Both the position numbers and the translations under genes were made by a program. A stretch of 64,000 nucleotides of DNA from the NCBI RefSeq assembly GCF_949987535.1, contig NC_080066.1, positions 131,544,335-131,608,334 on the forward strand, given 5' to 3'. The notes under the pieces are model-generated. The model ran no database searches. It worked only from the letters and a program-made list of their open reading frames with translations, and was not told the origin of the DNA. Of this stretch, positions 49,231-62,584 are shown piece by piece. Every line of letters starts with the position of its first letter. Position 1 is the first letter of the stretch. The stretch comes from Balaenoptera acutorostrata (Eukaryota > Chordata > Mammalia > Artiodactyla > Balaenopteridae).

Positions 49231-49542
49231 CTTTTTCTATTCATATTGGTACTTGGTTGCCACTTTCATAAATTCCTGATGGACCCCTCCCCAACTCTTT
49301 CCCCCACTCTTACTCCATGTTAATGTTTCTGAATTTGGGATGTACCTTGTAATTCTTTTTAAAGTTCTTTTTCTTGTTTATCATTTTTTTCCTAGAAATA
49401 AATTAAAGCCTGTTATTAATTTGTTGGTGTCCTGGAATCTAGGCAATGTAGATTTACAACAGATATTTTTACATTTGAAAAATATATACCGGAGATTTCT
49501 TTGTAGGAAATGTTTCTAGTACATTTAAAATATGATTTTGTT

Positions 49543-49925
49543 GGGCTTCCCTGGTGGCTCAGTGGTTAAGAATCCGCCTGCCAATGCAGGGGACACAGGT
49601 TCGAGCCCCGGTCTGGGAAGACCCCACATGCCGCGGAGCAACTAAGCCCGTGTGCCACAACGACTGAGCCTGCGCTCTAGAGCCCGTGAGCCACAACTAG
49701 TGAACCTGTGTGCCACAATTACTGAAGCCTGCATGCCACAACTACTGAAGCCCGCATGCCTAGAGCCTGTGCTCCGCAACAAGAGAAGCCACCACAGTGA
49801 GAAGCCCGTGCATCGCAACGAAGAGTAGCCCCTGCTCGCCGCAACTAGAGAAAAGCCTGCGTGCAGCAACAAAGACCCAACACAGCCAAAAATAAAATAA
49901 AACTAATTAATTAAAAAAAATTTAA
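49543..49925 (+). mobile_element. CHR-type SINE, long form with internal tandem units
   Basis: Forward copy starting GGGCTTCCCTGGTGGCTC, with CAGGTTCGAGCCCCGG. A unit like GTGCCACAATTACTGAAGCC repeats about four times at 49640-49770. Ends in A/T-rich tail. 16-bp target-site duplication matching at 15 of 16 (49527-49542 and 49926-49941). Confidence 0.96.
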
Positions 49926-50229
49926 AAAATATGGTTTTGTTTACATGAAGTTTTCAGGAACGCATGCCCACTTGGGGCTGCATTTTGGAAGCAGTCCTTA
50001 GCAGCTTGTTGCCTGTCAATCTTTTTTTCCATTTTTGCTGTTCTCCGTGAAGTCATGGCCCGAATTCCTCACAAACACCCAGAGGTGAGTGAGAGTCAGG
50101 AATCCTTGGAGCAGCCACTGGGGAAGAGCAGACGGCAATGTGGATGGCTGCGCTACCCTCACTCTCAAGCCTTTGGGGAGAGGGGTCCGATCTATCTGAA
50201 TCTCTCACTGCTCTTGGCCAGCTTCTGAC

Positions 50230-50645
50230 TAACCCAATGTGATGATTAATTTTATGTGTCAGCATGACTGGATCACAGGTATTCGCCTACACATCATTTC
50301 TGGGTGTGTCCGTGAGAATGTTGTGGGATGAGATTAGCATTTGGATTGGTAGACTGAGTAAAGCAGATTGCCCTTCCCAGTGTGAGCAGGCATCAGCCTG
50401 AGGGCCTGAATAGAACAAAAAGGTGGAGGCAAGGAGGATTTGCTCTCTATGACTGACTGCTTGAGCTGGGACCTTGCTCTTCCCCTGCCCTCAGACTGGG
50501 AATTACACCATCAACTCCCCTGGTTCTAAGGCCTTCAGACTCAGAGTGAACTACATCACCAGCTTGCCTGTGTCTCCAGCTTGTAGCTGGCAGATCATGG
50601 GACTTCTCAGCCTCCAATTGCGTGAGCCAATTCCTAAAAATAAGT
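50230..50645 (+). mobile_element. LTR of ERVL/MaLR class, 3' end truncated
   Basis: Begins TGTGATGATTAATTTTATGT, then GGTAGACTGAGTAAAGCAGA, GGCCTGAATAGAACAAAAAG and CAATTGCGTGAGCCAATTCC. This order is characteristic of a common mammalian LTR; exact subfamily not assigned. Confidence 0.65.
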
Positions 50646-50689
50646 CATATACATATATGACTTATTATTATTTCCTGTCCTATTTAACA

Positions 50690-50960
50690 GGTAACAATAG
50701 CTCACATTAATCATGCACTTCTTCTGGTCAGGCTCTGTTCCAAGGGTGTTGTATCTACCATTCCTTTCATCCTCACAACAATCCTTGGAGATCGATCTGA
50801 TTATTATCTCCATTTTACAGATGAGAAAACCAAGGCACAGAGAGGTCAAGTAACTTACCCAAGTTCATGCAGTTAAATGGTAGTAAATCTAGGGTTTAAA
50901 CCCAGGCAGTCTGCTTCAAGGTCCGTGTTCTTAACTCCTCCATTGTGTTGCCTGAATAAT
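50690..50960 (+). repeat. MIR SINE, forward, nearly full length
   Basis: AATAGCTCACATTAATCATG, GTTCCAAGGGTGTTGTATC, CTCCATTTTACAGATGAGAA, AAACCCAGGCAGTCTGC and CTTAACTCCTCCATTGTGT. The best-preserved MIR in the window. Confidence 0.93.
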
Positions 50961-51589
50961 AGCAGACCCAAGAACAGAACACAGCTCTTCTGGCCCTATA
51001 CTAACTTTTCTGGCCCAGTACCATGCAGGCAGTTCCACTACAGCTTTATCATGAAAAGGCCTCTTCAGCTGGGCTCTAGTCCTTTGGTTCTAACTCTCGT
51101 TACAGCGCTTGCTATAAAAGGGCTTAACCAGAGACTAGTTTTTACATTCCGCCATGCTCAGTCTATTTCCTGTTTCTCCTATTTTATTGTCTGTTACCTG
51201 AATTCCTGCTGTGCATCTCAGATTCTTCTAGCTTATATATAGTTTTAAAATGCTTGCCATCATTTGCTCTCAGCCAACAAGGCATTGATATGGCAACTTC
51301 ACAATGGCATACATGATCAACTGCTTTTAGGAGTGGGGAGGAAGGAGGCTCATGTTTCTGGTAGGTGACATGGTGGCCTCAATAGGGTATTTTAAGGTTT
51401 GAGGTAAGGTGATCATGAGCTGCCAGGCTTTAGTCCTGGCCCTGAGTCTCAACTTCAACATGCATGAAGCCCTCCTAACCCAGTTATAATGATGATCACT
51501 GTTAAATCACAGAAATAGTTCATGGTGGAAAAGACACTGACGCGACATCACATCTCATAGCACAGTTCACACAGCAAATCCCGTTCTAG

Positions 51590-51860
51590 CAACAACTGTT
51601 CCGTGACCTTTGTTTTAATACATTACAAGAACCAGTTCTTCTCAGAGGTGCTTGGGAGTTAAAATGGTCACACGCCATTATCTGTGTAACCATTATCCAC
51701 TCCTCTTTCTGGGTGTATAAAAGTGCTTTGTTTCTATGATCAAACTGGAAATCTCCCTCATTGTATGAATTTCCTCAGTTGAGCAGCTGAATAAACCCGG
51801 AGCTCAGTGCTGGCTAAACAGCCAGTGGTCTCACGCTACACCATCAGCATCCTGAACCTG
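51590..51860 (+). mobile_element. Possible LTR with TATA box and polyadenylation signal
   Basis: GGTGTATAAAAGTGCTTTG at 51713-51731 followed 70 bp later by AATAAACCC and then CAGCCAGTGGTCTC. The spacing resembles a retroviral LTR promoter-to-R layout. Family and boundaries unknown. Confidence 0.35.
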
Positions 51861-54225
51861 ATTCAACAGCAGTAAGGTCCTCACTCAGCCCACACTGGGC
51901 CTTGAGGAAGTTACAGTGAGGATTGAGCTCTGAATACAGACCATCTAAATTCCTTAGCATGGCTGGGAAGATTAAAGAACAGTAGGAATGTAGTGGGTTT
52001 AGTAGGCCACTGATAAATACGATTTAATCCCTGAAGAAAATCATGTGATACGAACAAATACTAAATGAAATTAGTTTTCAAATCTAATATTTATGCAAAT
52101 TTTATACCAATCCCTTCAGATATACTAACTATAGAATTTCTCTAAAAACACTGGATTAATTTTTGATGGCTGTCTCACAATAATAACCTTTTATACATAG
52201 TTTTAGAAAACTTAATAATTGACCATAACCCAAAAGCCCTCATAGCATGCAAATTAAATAATGTAAATTGTAAATTGATGACTTTGTTCTTATAAAAGTA
52301 AATATAAGACCTAGGGGAGTGAAATTGTAATATAATTGAACCATTTGGCTCCACTCAGAAGAGAGTAATTGACCAGTCTTTGGCCGGCCTCCAAACTGGG
52401 TAATAATCTTCTACCTACTAATTCATTCCTTCCCAGTTTTGCAGATAAAATTTATAAATTATTCTTTAATTCCTGCCTTCAATGTAAGCAGAGCTTCCAG
52501 GTTCTACTAAATAGCTGCCATATTTCATTTCGGTGGTGGCTATAAGTCAATGGATTCTGTGTTTGTATTTAGTTAAATCATTTTATGGCGTGTTTCAAAA
52601 GAAAAGTGTTATGTGAGTTCATTTCTATACAACCCAGATATATATGTTGGAATCTTATTTTAACATTACAGGTGATTGGCCAAGTACATTACAGTAATCT
52701 TTTGCTGGGATCAGTGCCGGCCCTGCAGCTGCTACCCACGTGGTATGAGCTGAGGAGCTGTCAGCACTGGGACGTTTAACTGGGAAGGAAGCCAGGGCTG
52801 GGAAAGTCAGTGTTAGGTTGGAGGCAGAGGGTGCACAGGCCAGATGGGCTGGGCAGAGAGACTCCCCGGAAGTTGCTATCAAGGGTCTGAAGCTAGATGA
52901 GCAGACTGGAAACACACTGGTCAGAGCAAGGCATGGAGATGGCTGGAAGGAAGGTACATACGTTGAAACCAAAGCTGGGCCCACAGACAGGTGAGCGGAA
53001 ACCAGGAGATTCACAGGAGACCACAGCGGGGTGCGGGGGGGGGAATAGAAAAGGGTGGCGGCCAGTAAGGTGCCAACAAAGCTGGCAAGCAGTGCACCAG
53101 AAGGGGGAGAGGAGCAACAGGAGACTCTTTCGCGTCATCTCATAAACTTCTTTTGTGCTTTTGGCCAGGGCGGGAGCCAATCAGGGGACAGCCATGCTGC
53201 AATGCAGCAGTTCTCCCCGCGAGAGGGACAAAGGAAAGCCTGTGGCCTACAAATTCTTCCTTTTCCAGCCTTTATGCTGATATTCCTACCATTAGATCAA
53301 TGCTTTGAGCAAAGGCACTATCTACTGAAGGCAAATGTTAAAAAAAGACTATCATTTATAATGAAGGAACATTATTCAATAGTATAGACATATATAATTT
53401 CCCCTTAAAGACAGAACAACATGGTTAAGGTAAACTTTGATAGTTGTAGTCATGGAGTGTGGGAAAAAAAACTGTGATTATGCTTGTCTGGGGGCACGAG
53501 AAGGCCTCCAAAAGAGAGAAAAGGTGTTTCAACTGAGCTTCACATGCATGTGCGTGCAAACACACACACACAAACACACACACACAGAAGCAACTGAAAA
53601 TAGGTCCTTGGTTGTTCAGAATAATTAATATAAGTTCTAAGAAATCAAAGGCATTTTTGGTAATACATACTGTACATAATTTACTGAAGTGCTCTGGGAT
53701 TTATTTCTCTGACTTTTGAGGGGGTTGGGCAAATGATCCCAATTCTATCATTTTATAACTCTCAAATATAGGGGAAACATCCACCACTTTGACACCCTGA
53801 AGTGACTTTTTTGAATACCACAATGGTAACCTGTAAGTAACAGAAACCACAGAACCACTGGAACTTTATAATATTGTACTAAAGTGAACTCCATCACTAA
53901 AGTCAGGAGGAGTGGAACTTGAGGTAAAGAAGAGGCACAGCCATCATATTCAGGGATTTTGATAACGAAATTATTTCCTCCCCCTGCTTTTGGATTTTTC
54001 CATGTTTCCTATTTGTCATGAGCCAATCCTGGCAGAGCTTATCTGAGCTCTGCTTCAGAACTGTCTGATAGAGGTTACTGGGTAAGGAAGCAGCAGTAGG
54101 TCCTGGTAGGCCAGTCTTGACAAGTTTTTTCTCCCACTCATATCTGTGTCAGCTTTTTATTTCCTGTGTCTCTGAGAGATGAGAGGCTCACATCTCTGTT
54201 CCTTTCATTCAAAAAGTGAGTAAAC
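51861..54225. other. Intronic sequence, no recognised element
   Basis: 52680-53270 is GC-richer with open frames in both directions and a G-run at 53033-53042. A short (CA)n-like tract lies at 53559-53586. No supported gene. Confidence 0.4.
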
Positions 54226-54229
54226 TTCA

Positions 54230-54560
54230 GAATATATAAAGAATTCTTACAACTCAATGATAAAAGAGAAGTAACCCAATTTCAAAATGGGTAAACGCTT
54301 TGAATAGAAATTTCTCTAAAAAAGATATAAAGATAGCCAGTAAACACATGGAAAGATGTTCAACATCACTAGTCATTAGGGAATTGCAAATCAAAACCAC
54401 AATGAGACACCCGTTCACATCAACTAGGATGGCTCTAGTCAAAAAGCCAGGCAATTACAAGTGTTGGTGAGGATATGGAGAAATTGGAACCCTCATCCAT
54501 TGCTGGTAGGAATGTAAGATGATGCAGCCTCTTTGGAAAACAAGAATCAAGGATATTCTC
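54230..54560 (+). mobile_element. L1 LINE fragment, sense, truncated at both ends
   Basis: AATTGCAAATCAAAACCACA, GTGTTGGTGAGGATATGGAG and TTGCTGGTAGGAATGTAAGA identify the L1 ORF2 3' part. Confidence 0.92.
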
Positions 54561-56685
54561 AATGCTGGAAGCATTAATTTTCTCTTTGGCTTGCTGTTTT
54601 TTAAAATTAATGTAAAATATTTGTGTGTTGATTTGCCAATTAATACCAATATTTATTAATATGTTTTTTAATCTACATAGCAGGACCTTACTGTCAAGTC
54701 AAACTTTTCCACAAAATGTCTATATACAGTGACCAGAGCAACCATTCTTAGTTCAGGTGGAAAGGTGCCGTTTTTGAATGGTAAGGGAATAGTAGTTACA
54801 CTCTGTACACTTGCTTGTCATGTTTGTTAAAGCTAGCCTGGAAATTCATTGCTCATACAAGTTCCTATATTCCGTATTTTTTGTTCCTCCAAGTAGAATG
54901 TAGAGAAAATTTTATTAAATTCTGAATAATACTTTAGTTCCACCAACGGCAGATTTGCTTCCATAATGGCAGAAGGTAGCCAGATAACATGAGCTGAATG
55001 TAAACATGGAGCTTCTTCACACTGCACTGACTGTGTGCTAAAAGCTGTTTATCGTATTTCCTTGCTGAGTCTGGGCCAGATGATTGATGGTCAATAAAAT
55101 CAATAATAACTGCTTGTTAAAAGCACCACAGATTTATCTGTGCCGTGTAAGATTTATTAGATTGGATGGAAGTCCTATATTACATTTGATTTTATGTGGC
55201 TAATGCTCTTGGGATAACATTTCATAGACGTGGGGGTAGGGATGGCATAGCACAAGTGACACCATCTTCTCAAGTTCATGAATTGGTGTGTCTGGGTGAT
55301 GGCATAAATACGCTAAGTAGCACTATGTAATGGACACACATCTATAGTAAAATCAGCTATTGATTATTTGCACTGATGAAAAGAAATTAAAGTACAGATG
55401 ATCAACACTGGTAGATTATGTTATAAAATCACTTCCCTTTGGCTTTGGGTGAGTTATAATTACAACTGAATCTGTGTATATTTGACCTTCTGAGCATTTG
55501 CTCCTTACAAAATCAAAAAGCCTGTTATGAAGACCTGCCTTAGGTAGAAATTGTTTAATCCCCCACGTTCACATTTACTTCTTTCTGCAACTGGCTTTGT
55601 TCAGAGACTAGATAATGTCTTAGACTGATATACAGCACAGGTCAGAACAGCACGGCCTTCTCGCAGGCTCTTCCTGGAGCGTGGCAGAGAGTGATAAGTG
55701 TTTGGTGTCAAACAGTTGCTTCTTAACATGCAAGCTGCAAGGAAAGTAAGAGTAAAGAGAGGATAAAGAAAAATCTCAGTAAGGCTGAATAGATGCTATC
55801 TGGCTGGAAAGTCAGCTTCAATGAATAAATGAGCAGTAGATGAGGATTAACCACCTATGTGTACTGCCTAATGACAGAAGGTAGTTATTCCCACACCAAA
55901 GCACAAGGTTCAGCATTCTACTTCCCAAGCTAACTTTTTAAGGAACAGTTTCTTCTTTGATCAGAGCTATTAGGATAAAATGTGCAGCTCTGGTTCTATG
56001 CAAGGCTTATGAAAAACCATTTTATTTGGTTGTGCTTTAATCCATTCTTAAACAATAGGCTTTTCCAGGTCACATATTCCTTTTTATATTTATGGTAAAA
56101 GGCAGGTTAGGTCTTTTCCTGAACAGGAATACACATAATTTTTTTTAACCATCTTGGCCAAAGGTGCAAGAAAAAACTGAAAGTAAACAGAATTAATAAC
56201 TGGTTACAGGTTTGAATGCATTTTTATGTTTTCCAGGATAGACTTATAAATGTTTTAGATTTACAGAAATATACTTAAAATGCCAAAAAAAATCTACTTG
56301 TTCTTTTATATCATTTCTGCCTATAAATTTTAAGACGATTATTTTGTTAGAAGAGGACAATGAATCCTTGGCTGAGCTGATGGAACCTTACTGCCTATCT
56401 GTCGCTTGCTTGGTTCTGACAAGGCCAAGGTATCTAGCACATTTCTGATGATCTGGTCTATGGAACACTCAATATACTTGTCTCTCCCTTCCCTCTACCC
56501 CCTATTTTCCTCTTTAAATTTATTTTGTCACAAGGGGACTTAGGAGACAAATGACTTTTAATTTCTCACTAATTTTCATACATGAGAACTAAAAGATCTC
56601 AGTTATGTCATTGAATTTATAAGACCGTAAAACTGTGCTTTGCAGTCATATGTTTCCTGGGATTATCAGAAGGTAGGACAGAAGA
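54561..56685. other. Repeat-poor intronic block
   Basis: 2.1 kb without a recognised element, the longest such stretch in the right half. No coding evidence. Confidence 0.45.
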
Positions 56686-56689
56686 GCAG

Positions 56690-56886
56690 TTCGACACAGG
56701 AGCTCTGGAGTCAGCCTGGATTCAAACTCTGGCTCTGCCTCTTACAACCGGTACGACTTTATAACCTTTAAAGTCCCAGTGCCCCAGTTTTCTCAGAGGA
56801 AAATATGTGAATTCTGGAGATTAAATGAGAAAGTGGCTAGAAAGGGCTTAGAACAGTGCCTCGCATGTAGTAAGTGCTCAATACAT
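56690..56886 (-). repeat. MIR SINE, reverse
   Basis: AGCTCTGGAGTCAGCCTGGA, CAAACTCTGGCTCTGCCTCT, GTTTTCTCAGAGGAAAATA and CAGTGCCTCGCATGTAGTAA are in clear reverse MIR order. Confidence 0.93.
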
Positions 56887-56892
56887 CTTTTT

Positions 56893-57220
56893 TTAAAAGA
56901 ATAATTTATTTATTTTATTTTAGGCTGCCTTGGGTCTTAGTTGCGGCACGCGGGCTCTTCATTGCAGCGTGCGGGCTTCTCTCTAGTTGCGGCCTGCAGG
57001 TTTTCTCTCTCTAGTTGTGGCACGCGGGTTCCAGAGCACGTGGGCTCTGTAGTTTGCGGCATGCAGGCTCTCTAGTTGAGGCGCAAGAGCTCAGTAGTTG
57101 TGGCACGTGGGCTTAGTTGCCCGGCGGCATGTGGGATCTTAGTTCCCTGACCAGGGATCGAACCCATGTCCCCTGCATTGTAAGGCAGATTCTTTACCAC
57201 GGGACCACCAGGGAAGTCCC
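56893..57220 (-). mobile_element. CHR-group SINE, variant internal region
   Basis: Reverse copy with (ATTT)n tail at 56904-56923, repeated GCGGCACGCGGGCTC-like units, GATCGAACCCATGTCCCC and a head ending CCAGGGAAGTCCC. The flanks GTGCTCAATACAT and GTGTTCAGTACAT form an imperfect duplication derived from the MIR end. Confidence 0.9.
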
Positions 57221-57239
57221 AGTGTTCAGTACATTTTTA

Positions 57240-58640
57240 ACAAAAAGTGTGAAATACAGGTTTTCAAGTCTAATTATTACAGTCAGGCTCATATGAGAAA
57301 CAAAATATTAGGATATGTTGCTAATCATTAATCTTTTTTGTACTGATTCTTTTTTTCATTAAACAAGCCTTTTTAAAACATCTTCTGAGTGCAGAAATGG
57401 GGGGAAACAGAGATATATAGGAAAAGTCTATGACTTTGAGTTATTAGGGTCCAATGGGAGATTCTAAAACTTGCAATTATAATACAGTGGGAGGATGTTC
57501 AGTGTTAGGACACAAAGATGGGAGCTCTGCGGGGGCGGATGGGTGGGGTGGACAGAAGGTAGAACAGAGTTTGGGACCACACTGTGAACGGGTAGGGCAC
57601 TGAAATGACCGGTTCTGTTCCAGACATGCAGGTACATGTGGGAGTTGAAGCCATGGGGTAGATGAGTCTCTAGAGACAGGTGTGTTGAGAACAGAAAAGT
57701 CAGTGATGTTTCTTTATTCATGACTAGAAATTCAAGACGAGTTTTCTTGCTCTTTCAGCTTAAAATCAATCAGTCAAAAGGAAGAAAACTCTTTCTACAG
57801 TTAAGGAATAAAAGTGTCTGTAATTAAACCCAGCTGGGGTGGGAGTTCTGCTGGTGCAGGAGAGGCTCTGCTGGAACGCAGAGCTGCACCCAGGTTCCCG
57901 GCGGGCACGCCGCTCTGGGGCAAGGCTACTGAGGCTGGCTCCTGTGAGCTGGGCCTGGCAAGCTTAGTGGGGTGATTTGAAGGTCTAGTCTAAGAAAATG
58001 GTGGAGGGAGGCCTGGTGGACCAGGAGAGGGCTGGTGGGGAAGCTGGAAGGTCATGAAGGTCAAGAAGGAAGAGGTAACTTAGGCAGGCAGGTGGGACTA
58101 TGGCTGTATCTGTAACGTAAACCAGAAAAGTTAAGAAGATGGCAAAGTCAGGGCCAAACAGAAGTGAAATGACAATTTCCCTGACAATGATGTCAAGTGC
58201 CTTCCGTGCATTCTGCTTGGGTTTTTCTGAGTAATCTTACTCTGAGATAGTTCTCAGTTTAACACAGGGGCGCAGTTTCAGGTTAGGGATAAAACTGCTG
58301 TGAGAACACCCCAGGACAGTGGTTTTTGGCTTTGAGACGTTTTGGGGGATGAATTAGACATGCTGTTGACAAAACCTAGATGGTCTCTGATAATCTAGGT
58401 TCTCTGCTGGTGGCCATTTTATACTAACTCCTTTTCCAAGGTTAAAAGTTGATCCTGAATGTCAATATGAAAGTACTAGAAAGGCTGGGATGTAACAGGC
58501 AAAGTACTACTCTTAACTTTCACACATTGTTCTGCTCTGTTGTCACAGCAGCAGCACCAGTTTTGACCTTTTAATATTGTCCTTTTTTGCTTTATAAAAG
58601 AACGTTTAAAACAATCTATATCTATCTATCACAATTTAAT
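57240..58640. other. Intronic sequence, possible old L2-like remnants
   Basis: 57470-57720 has phrases such as GGGAGTTGAAGCCATGGGG that resemble an antisense ancient LINE. 57850-57950 is GC-rich with a few CpGs. Confidence 0.3.
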
Positions 58641-58655
58641 GAAAAACTCAATCAA

Positions 58656-58965
58656 GGGCTTCCCTGGTGGCGCAGTGGTTCAGAGTCTGCCTGCCAATGC
58701 AGGGGACATGGGTTCGAGCCCTGGTCTGGGAAGATCCCACATGCCGCGGAGCAACTAGGCCCGTGAGCCACACCTGCTGAGCCTGCGCGTCTGGAGCCTG
58801 TGCTCCGCAACAAGAGAGGCCACGACAGTGAGAGGCCCGCGCACCGCGATGAAGAGTGGCCCCCGCTCGCCACAACTAGAGAAAGCCCTTGCACAGAAAC
58901 GAAGACCCAACACAGCCAAAAATAAATAAATAAATAAATAAATAAATAAAAAACAAAAAAAACCC
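58656..58965 (+). mobile_element. CHR-type SINE (CHR-1-like), forward
   Basis: Starts GGGCTTCCCTGGTGGCGC, has GGGTTCGAGCCCTGG and CAACAAGAGAGGCCACGA, and a long (AAAT)n tail at 58919-58952. AACTCAATCA occurs at 58645-58654 and 58966-58975 as target-site duplication. Confidence 0.96.
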
Positions 58966-59394
58966 AACTCAATCAGGCCAGTCATTTGGCATTGTGTATA
59001 CAAAGTGTAAAAGTAGTCAGAAGTAGATCAAAGCAGTTATTTTTAATTATATTACATTAGTATTACTGACGTCCAAAATCATTTTTCAGTTATTTATAAT
59101 AGAAAGAGAAGCAACATATATTAAATATGTGTACATACATACTACAAAATTTATATAATTGCTTTACCTCTTTGTCTTTGACTTTAATATTTAAGGAATA
59201 ACATAAATTTAACTTTTAATATTTTAGATTTAACATAAGATTTAAGGATAGGCTAATTAGGGACATTTATGTGCAGGGTAGAGTTTTAGAGTAGTCTACT
59301 CTGCACACACAAGAAATTAAGAACACTGACCTACTTACTGACTTACTGGCTAGTCATTGCCTAGAATGATGTCTCCCAAACTTGTGTGGAAGCA

Positions 59395-60025
59395 AAGAGA
59401 GCTTCCACAACCTAAGTGTCCATCAACAGATGAATGGATAAAGAAAATGTGGTATATATATATACATAAATATATATATATATATACACCTACACACACA
59501 CATACAATGGAATATTATTCAGTCATAAAAAGAAGGAAATCCTGCCATTTGTGGCAATATGGATGGACCTCGAAGGTATTATGCTAAGTAAAGTAAGTCA
59601 GACAGAGAAAGACAAATACTGTATGCTCTCACTTATATGTGGAATCTAAAAAATCTGAACCCAAAGAAGTAGAGAGTAGAATGGTGGTTGCCAGGGGCTG
59701 GGGGTGGGGTGGTGGTGGGGGGAAGTGGAGAGATGTTGGCCCAAGGGTACAAATTTCCAGCTATAGGATAAACGTTATGGGGATCTAACGTACAGCATGG
59801 TGGCTATAATTCAAAATGCTGTATTATATACTTGAAAGTTAAGAGGGTAAATCTTAAAAGTTATCACTGTAAAAAAAGAAAGATAATTATGTGAGGGGAT
59901 GGAAGTGTTAACTAATCTTACTGTGGTAATCACTTTACAGTATATACATGTATCAGATCATCATGTTGTACACCTTAAATTTATATATACATCAATAACT
60001 TCTCAATAAAGCTGAAACAAAAGGA
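59395..60025 (+). mobile_element. L1 LINE, sense, 3' end
   Basis: GTGTCCATCAACAGATGAAT, AATGGAATATTATTCAGTCA, TATGCTCTCACTTATATGTG, GGTTGCCAGGGGCTGG and the AATAAAGC end. (TA)n/(CA)n tracts at 59453-59505. Confidence 0.93.
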
Positions 60026-60639
60026 AACGAACAAACAGAAAAGAGTTTCCAAAGTCAAATAAGCTTGGAAAATTCTAGGTTGAACCAAGCAGGTTTCTCC
60101 GTCTCAGGATCGATCGGTATATGGATATAACAATGCAGAAAGTGGACCACCAAGAGCATGTGCAGAGTAGAGAGTCTCAAACTTATTTAATTATGGAAAC
60201 TTCGTGGGAACACACTTAAAAAAATTCCAACCTAGAGAATGGGTCAAAACAACATGCATGTCTTCAGAAGTTTCTTGCCTTTGAAAACAAACAAAATTGA
60301 TTTGGGGCAGAAGTTTGATTTCAGAACCTCCCTGTCTAGCCTGTTGGTCTTAACCGTAACATCGCCATATATGCCGAGTAATTTAGAATTGGTTAAAAAA
60401 AAATCCCTGAGGCTTCTTTGTAAGCAATCTCTCAATAAGAATAGAGGAGACTAGCCAAAAACTAGTGAAGATTACACAGTGGTCAACGAGTAGACAGAGT
60501 TAGATTAAACATTATATAATTTCTGCTTCATTGAATCAAAACTACTTTTTTTGTATTTATGGCATCAGAATGCAGCCTTCCAACTACAGTATTCTAGAGA
60601 TGATACTTAGAATGAATAAGAATTAGTATCTTCAGATAC

Positions 60640-61140
60640 AAATGTTTATATGTGCTAAATCTCAGTTGAAAGTGACAGAAAACCAATACAAACTAGCCAA
60701 AGAGAAAAAGGAGGGGGAGGATTGCTGACTCACATAACTGGAAAGGCAGGAGGGGGTAGAAGTGGGTTATGAAGGGTTCCAGGGACTCAACAGTGTTCTC
60801 AGAAGTCTCTGTTTCTTATCTCTGTAACTCTGGGGATTGCCTTACTTTCTTCTACTAATGTAAGAGGAAGAGGAAGAGGCAGGGACACAGACACCTCTGG
60901 CTTTTATTCTAGCTGCACCAAGCCCAGAGGAAAGCAATGCTCTTCTGTCCCTGATTCAGTATCTATAAACCTCAGAAGAGGACTCTGATTGGATTGGCTT
61001 GCTTCATGTGCTCATTTTTTGAATTAATCACTTTGGCCAGTGGGATAGGGTGTGATGATTGGTCAGGCCTATGTCACATGCCCTCCCACTTGGCCAGGTA
61101 AGGCAGAGCACTGGATTGGCAGCCCACCAGAATCACAAGG
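60640..61140. repeat. Ancient interspersed repeat, family not named
   Basis: AAGTGACAGAAAACCAATAC, TTGCTGACTCACATAACTGG, then TTAATCACTTTGGCCAGTGG and TGATTGGTCAGGCCTATGTC are phrases I associate with a widespread ancient mammalian repeat. A related reverse fragment may lie at 62150-62330. Confidence 0.45.
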
Positions 61141-62584
61141 ACTGAGCAGAGGCAGGAATGTGGTGGTGTGGGGAAGCACTTAACTAAGTAAGAAGAATAC
61201 TGCCGTTATGAAACCAAAACATAAACAACACGAAACACTAAACTCTATGGTTGCTATACACTCTCTTCTTCTAACAAATAGATGGAATTATTGAAATGAA
61301 ACTATATGGTTCCCCCCACTCCCAACCCAATCACATACTTTTAAAGAGGCACCTGAAGTTAGTGCAAAATTGTGTTTTGGCACCTTCTGTCCTCCTTCCT
61401 CCACTCATACACAAGCCAAGTGAGGGATCACTTTGCTCGTAGGTGGCCACATTTACCATAATATATAATAGCAGTAGGAATAACCACACAAACTGCTTGG
61501 TGGTGGAGCATTACTGGGGAGAGGAAGCACTGAGCTATAGCTGTCAGTGTTCTCTACCCTTTTCTGTCTTCTTTTTCTTCATCAACTCTGTTGCTCCACT
61601 TTTGAAGCATCTCAAGAAATTAGTGCTGTATTTAAAATGCAGAAGATCCAGGGAGAGCAAAAGGGCTTTCTTCTGCACTCAGAATGGTTTCCTCTTAGAC
61701 TGTACAAGAGGCGCCGGTCAGTGCCTCCCTGCCCCTGCTGCTCACAAAGGCATTCTGCCCTGGGCTTTCCTCCAGCTGAACAGTGAAACCAGGAGCCAGG
61801 TTTGTATCAAGTGTCTGTTCATTAGGGCCAGGACTAGGGTGAGGGGAGTAAGGCACTCTCCTTGGATGCAGAATTTAAAAGGGTGCTAAAAAACCTCAGT
61901 AGTCAACGTTAATATTTTAATGGAATATTTTTAAAAATAAAAATGAATGCCCCAAAATACATGATGAACAAAAGAGCAAAATCTTAAACAAAGATAGGAT
62001 CAATACTACTGATTTTCCCTTCTGACTCAGGCTCCTATATGGCTCAGCATGGCACTGTTACTGATCAACATTTAAAACGTTGATATTCTGCTCATCATGG
62101 ATTTTTTGTATTCATCTTTGTTTTTTAAGATATTGCCTTATAATATTTTTTATCCTGATTACTGAGTTTTTGGTACCCCCTTATGTTTTTCACCCAAGGT
62201 GAGTGCCTCACTTGTCTCACCCAAGTCTACTGCATACACCTCACTAAAGGGGTGGGCTTGTGACCTAGGCAGTCATCAGTAAACCCCTGACTCAAGCTGG
62301 GCCAATCACATTCTTTCTCTAAACTTCAAAATGTGGCCTAAGAGACACAGAGACAGTAGTTAGATGAGAGTGGATACTTGAACTGAAATGTCATGCTGCA
62401 TTGGGGCTGGAGGAGTCATGTCAGGCCTTGTGCAGCCCAAGGAAGCCCATCCAGAGAGAGGAGCAGGCATGAGAGAGTTAGGCATATGCCAGACTGTATT
62501 ATTTGTTCAAAATATTCTCTGTCCTCCTCTACAAGGCTCTTCTCGGTGCCTTTCTCTGTTGGAAGAGTGAATTTCCTGTAGCAC
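61141..62584. other. Intronic sequence, mostly unassigned
   Basis: A 148-codon frame at 61443-61889 has no recognisable domain and overlaps another frame. Treated as noncoding. Confidence 0.35.

Noticed and set aside
61443..61889. 148-codon plus-strand frame
   Set aside because: No domain, overlaps a second frame, and lies among repeat fragments in an intron.
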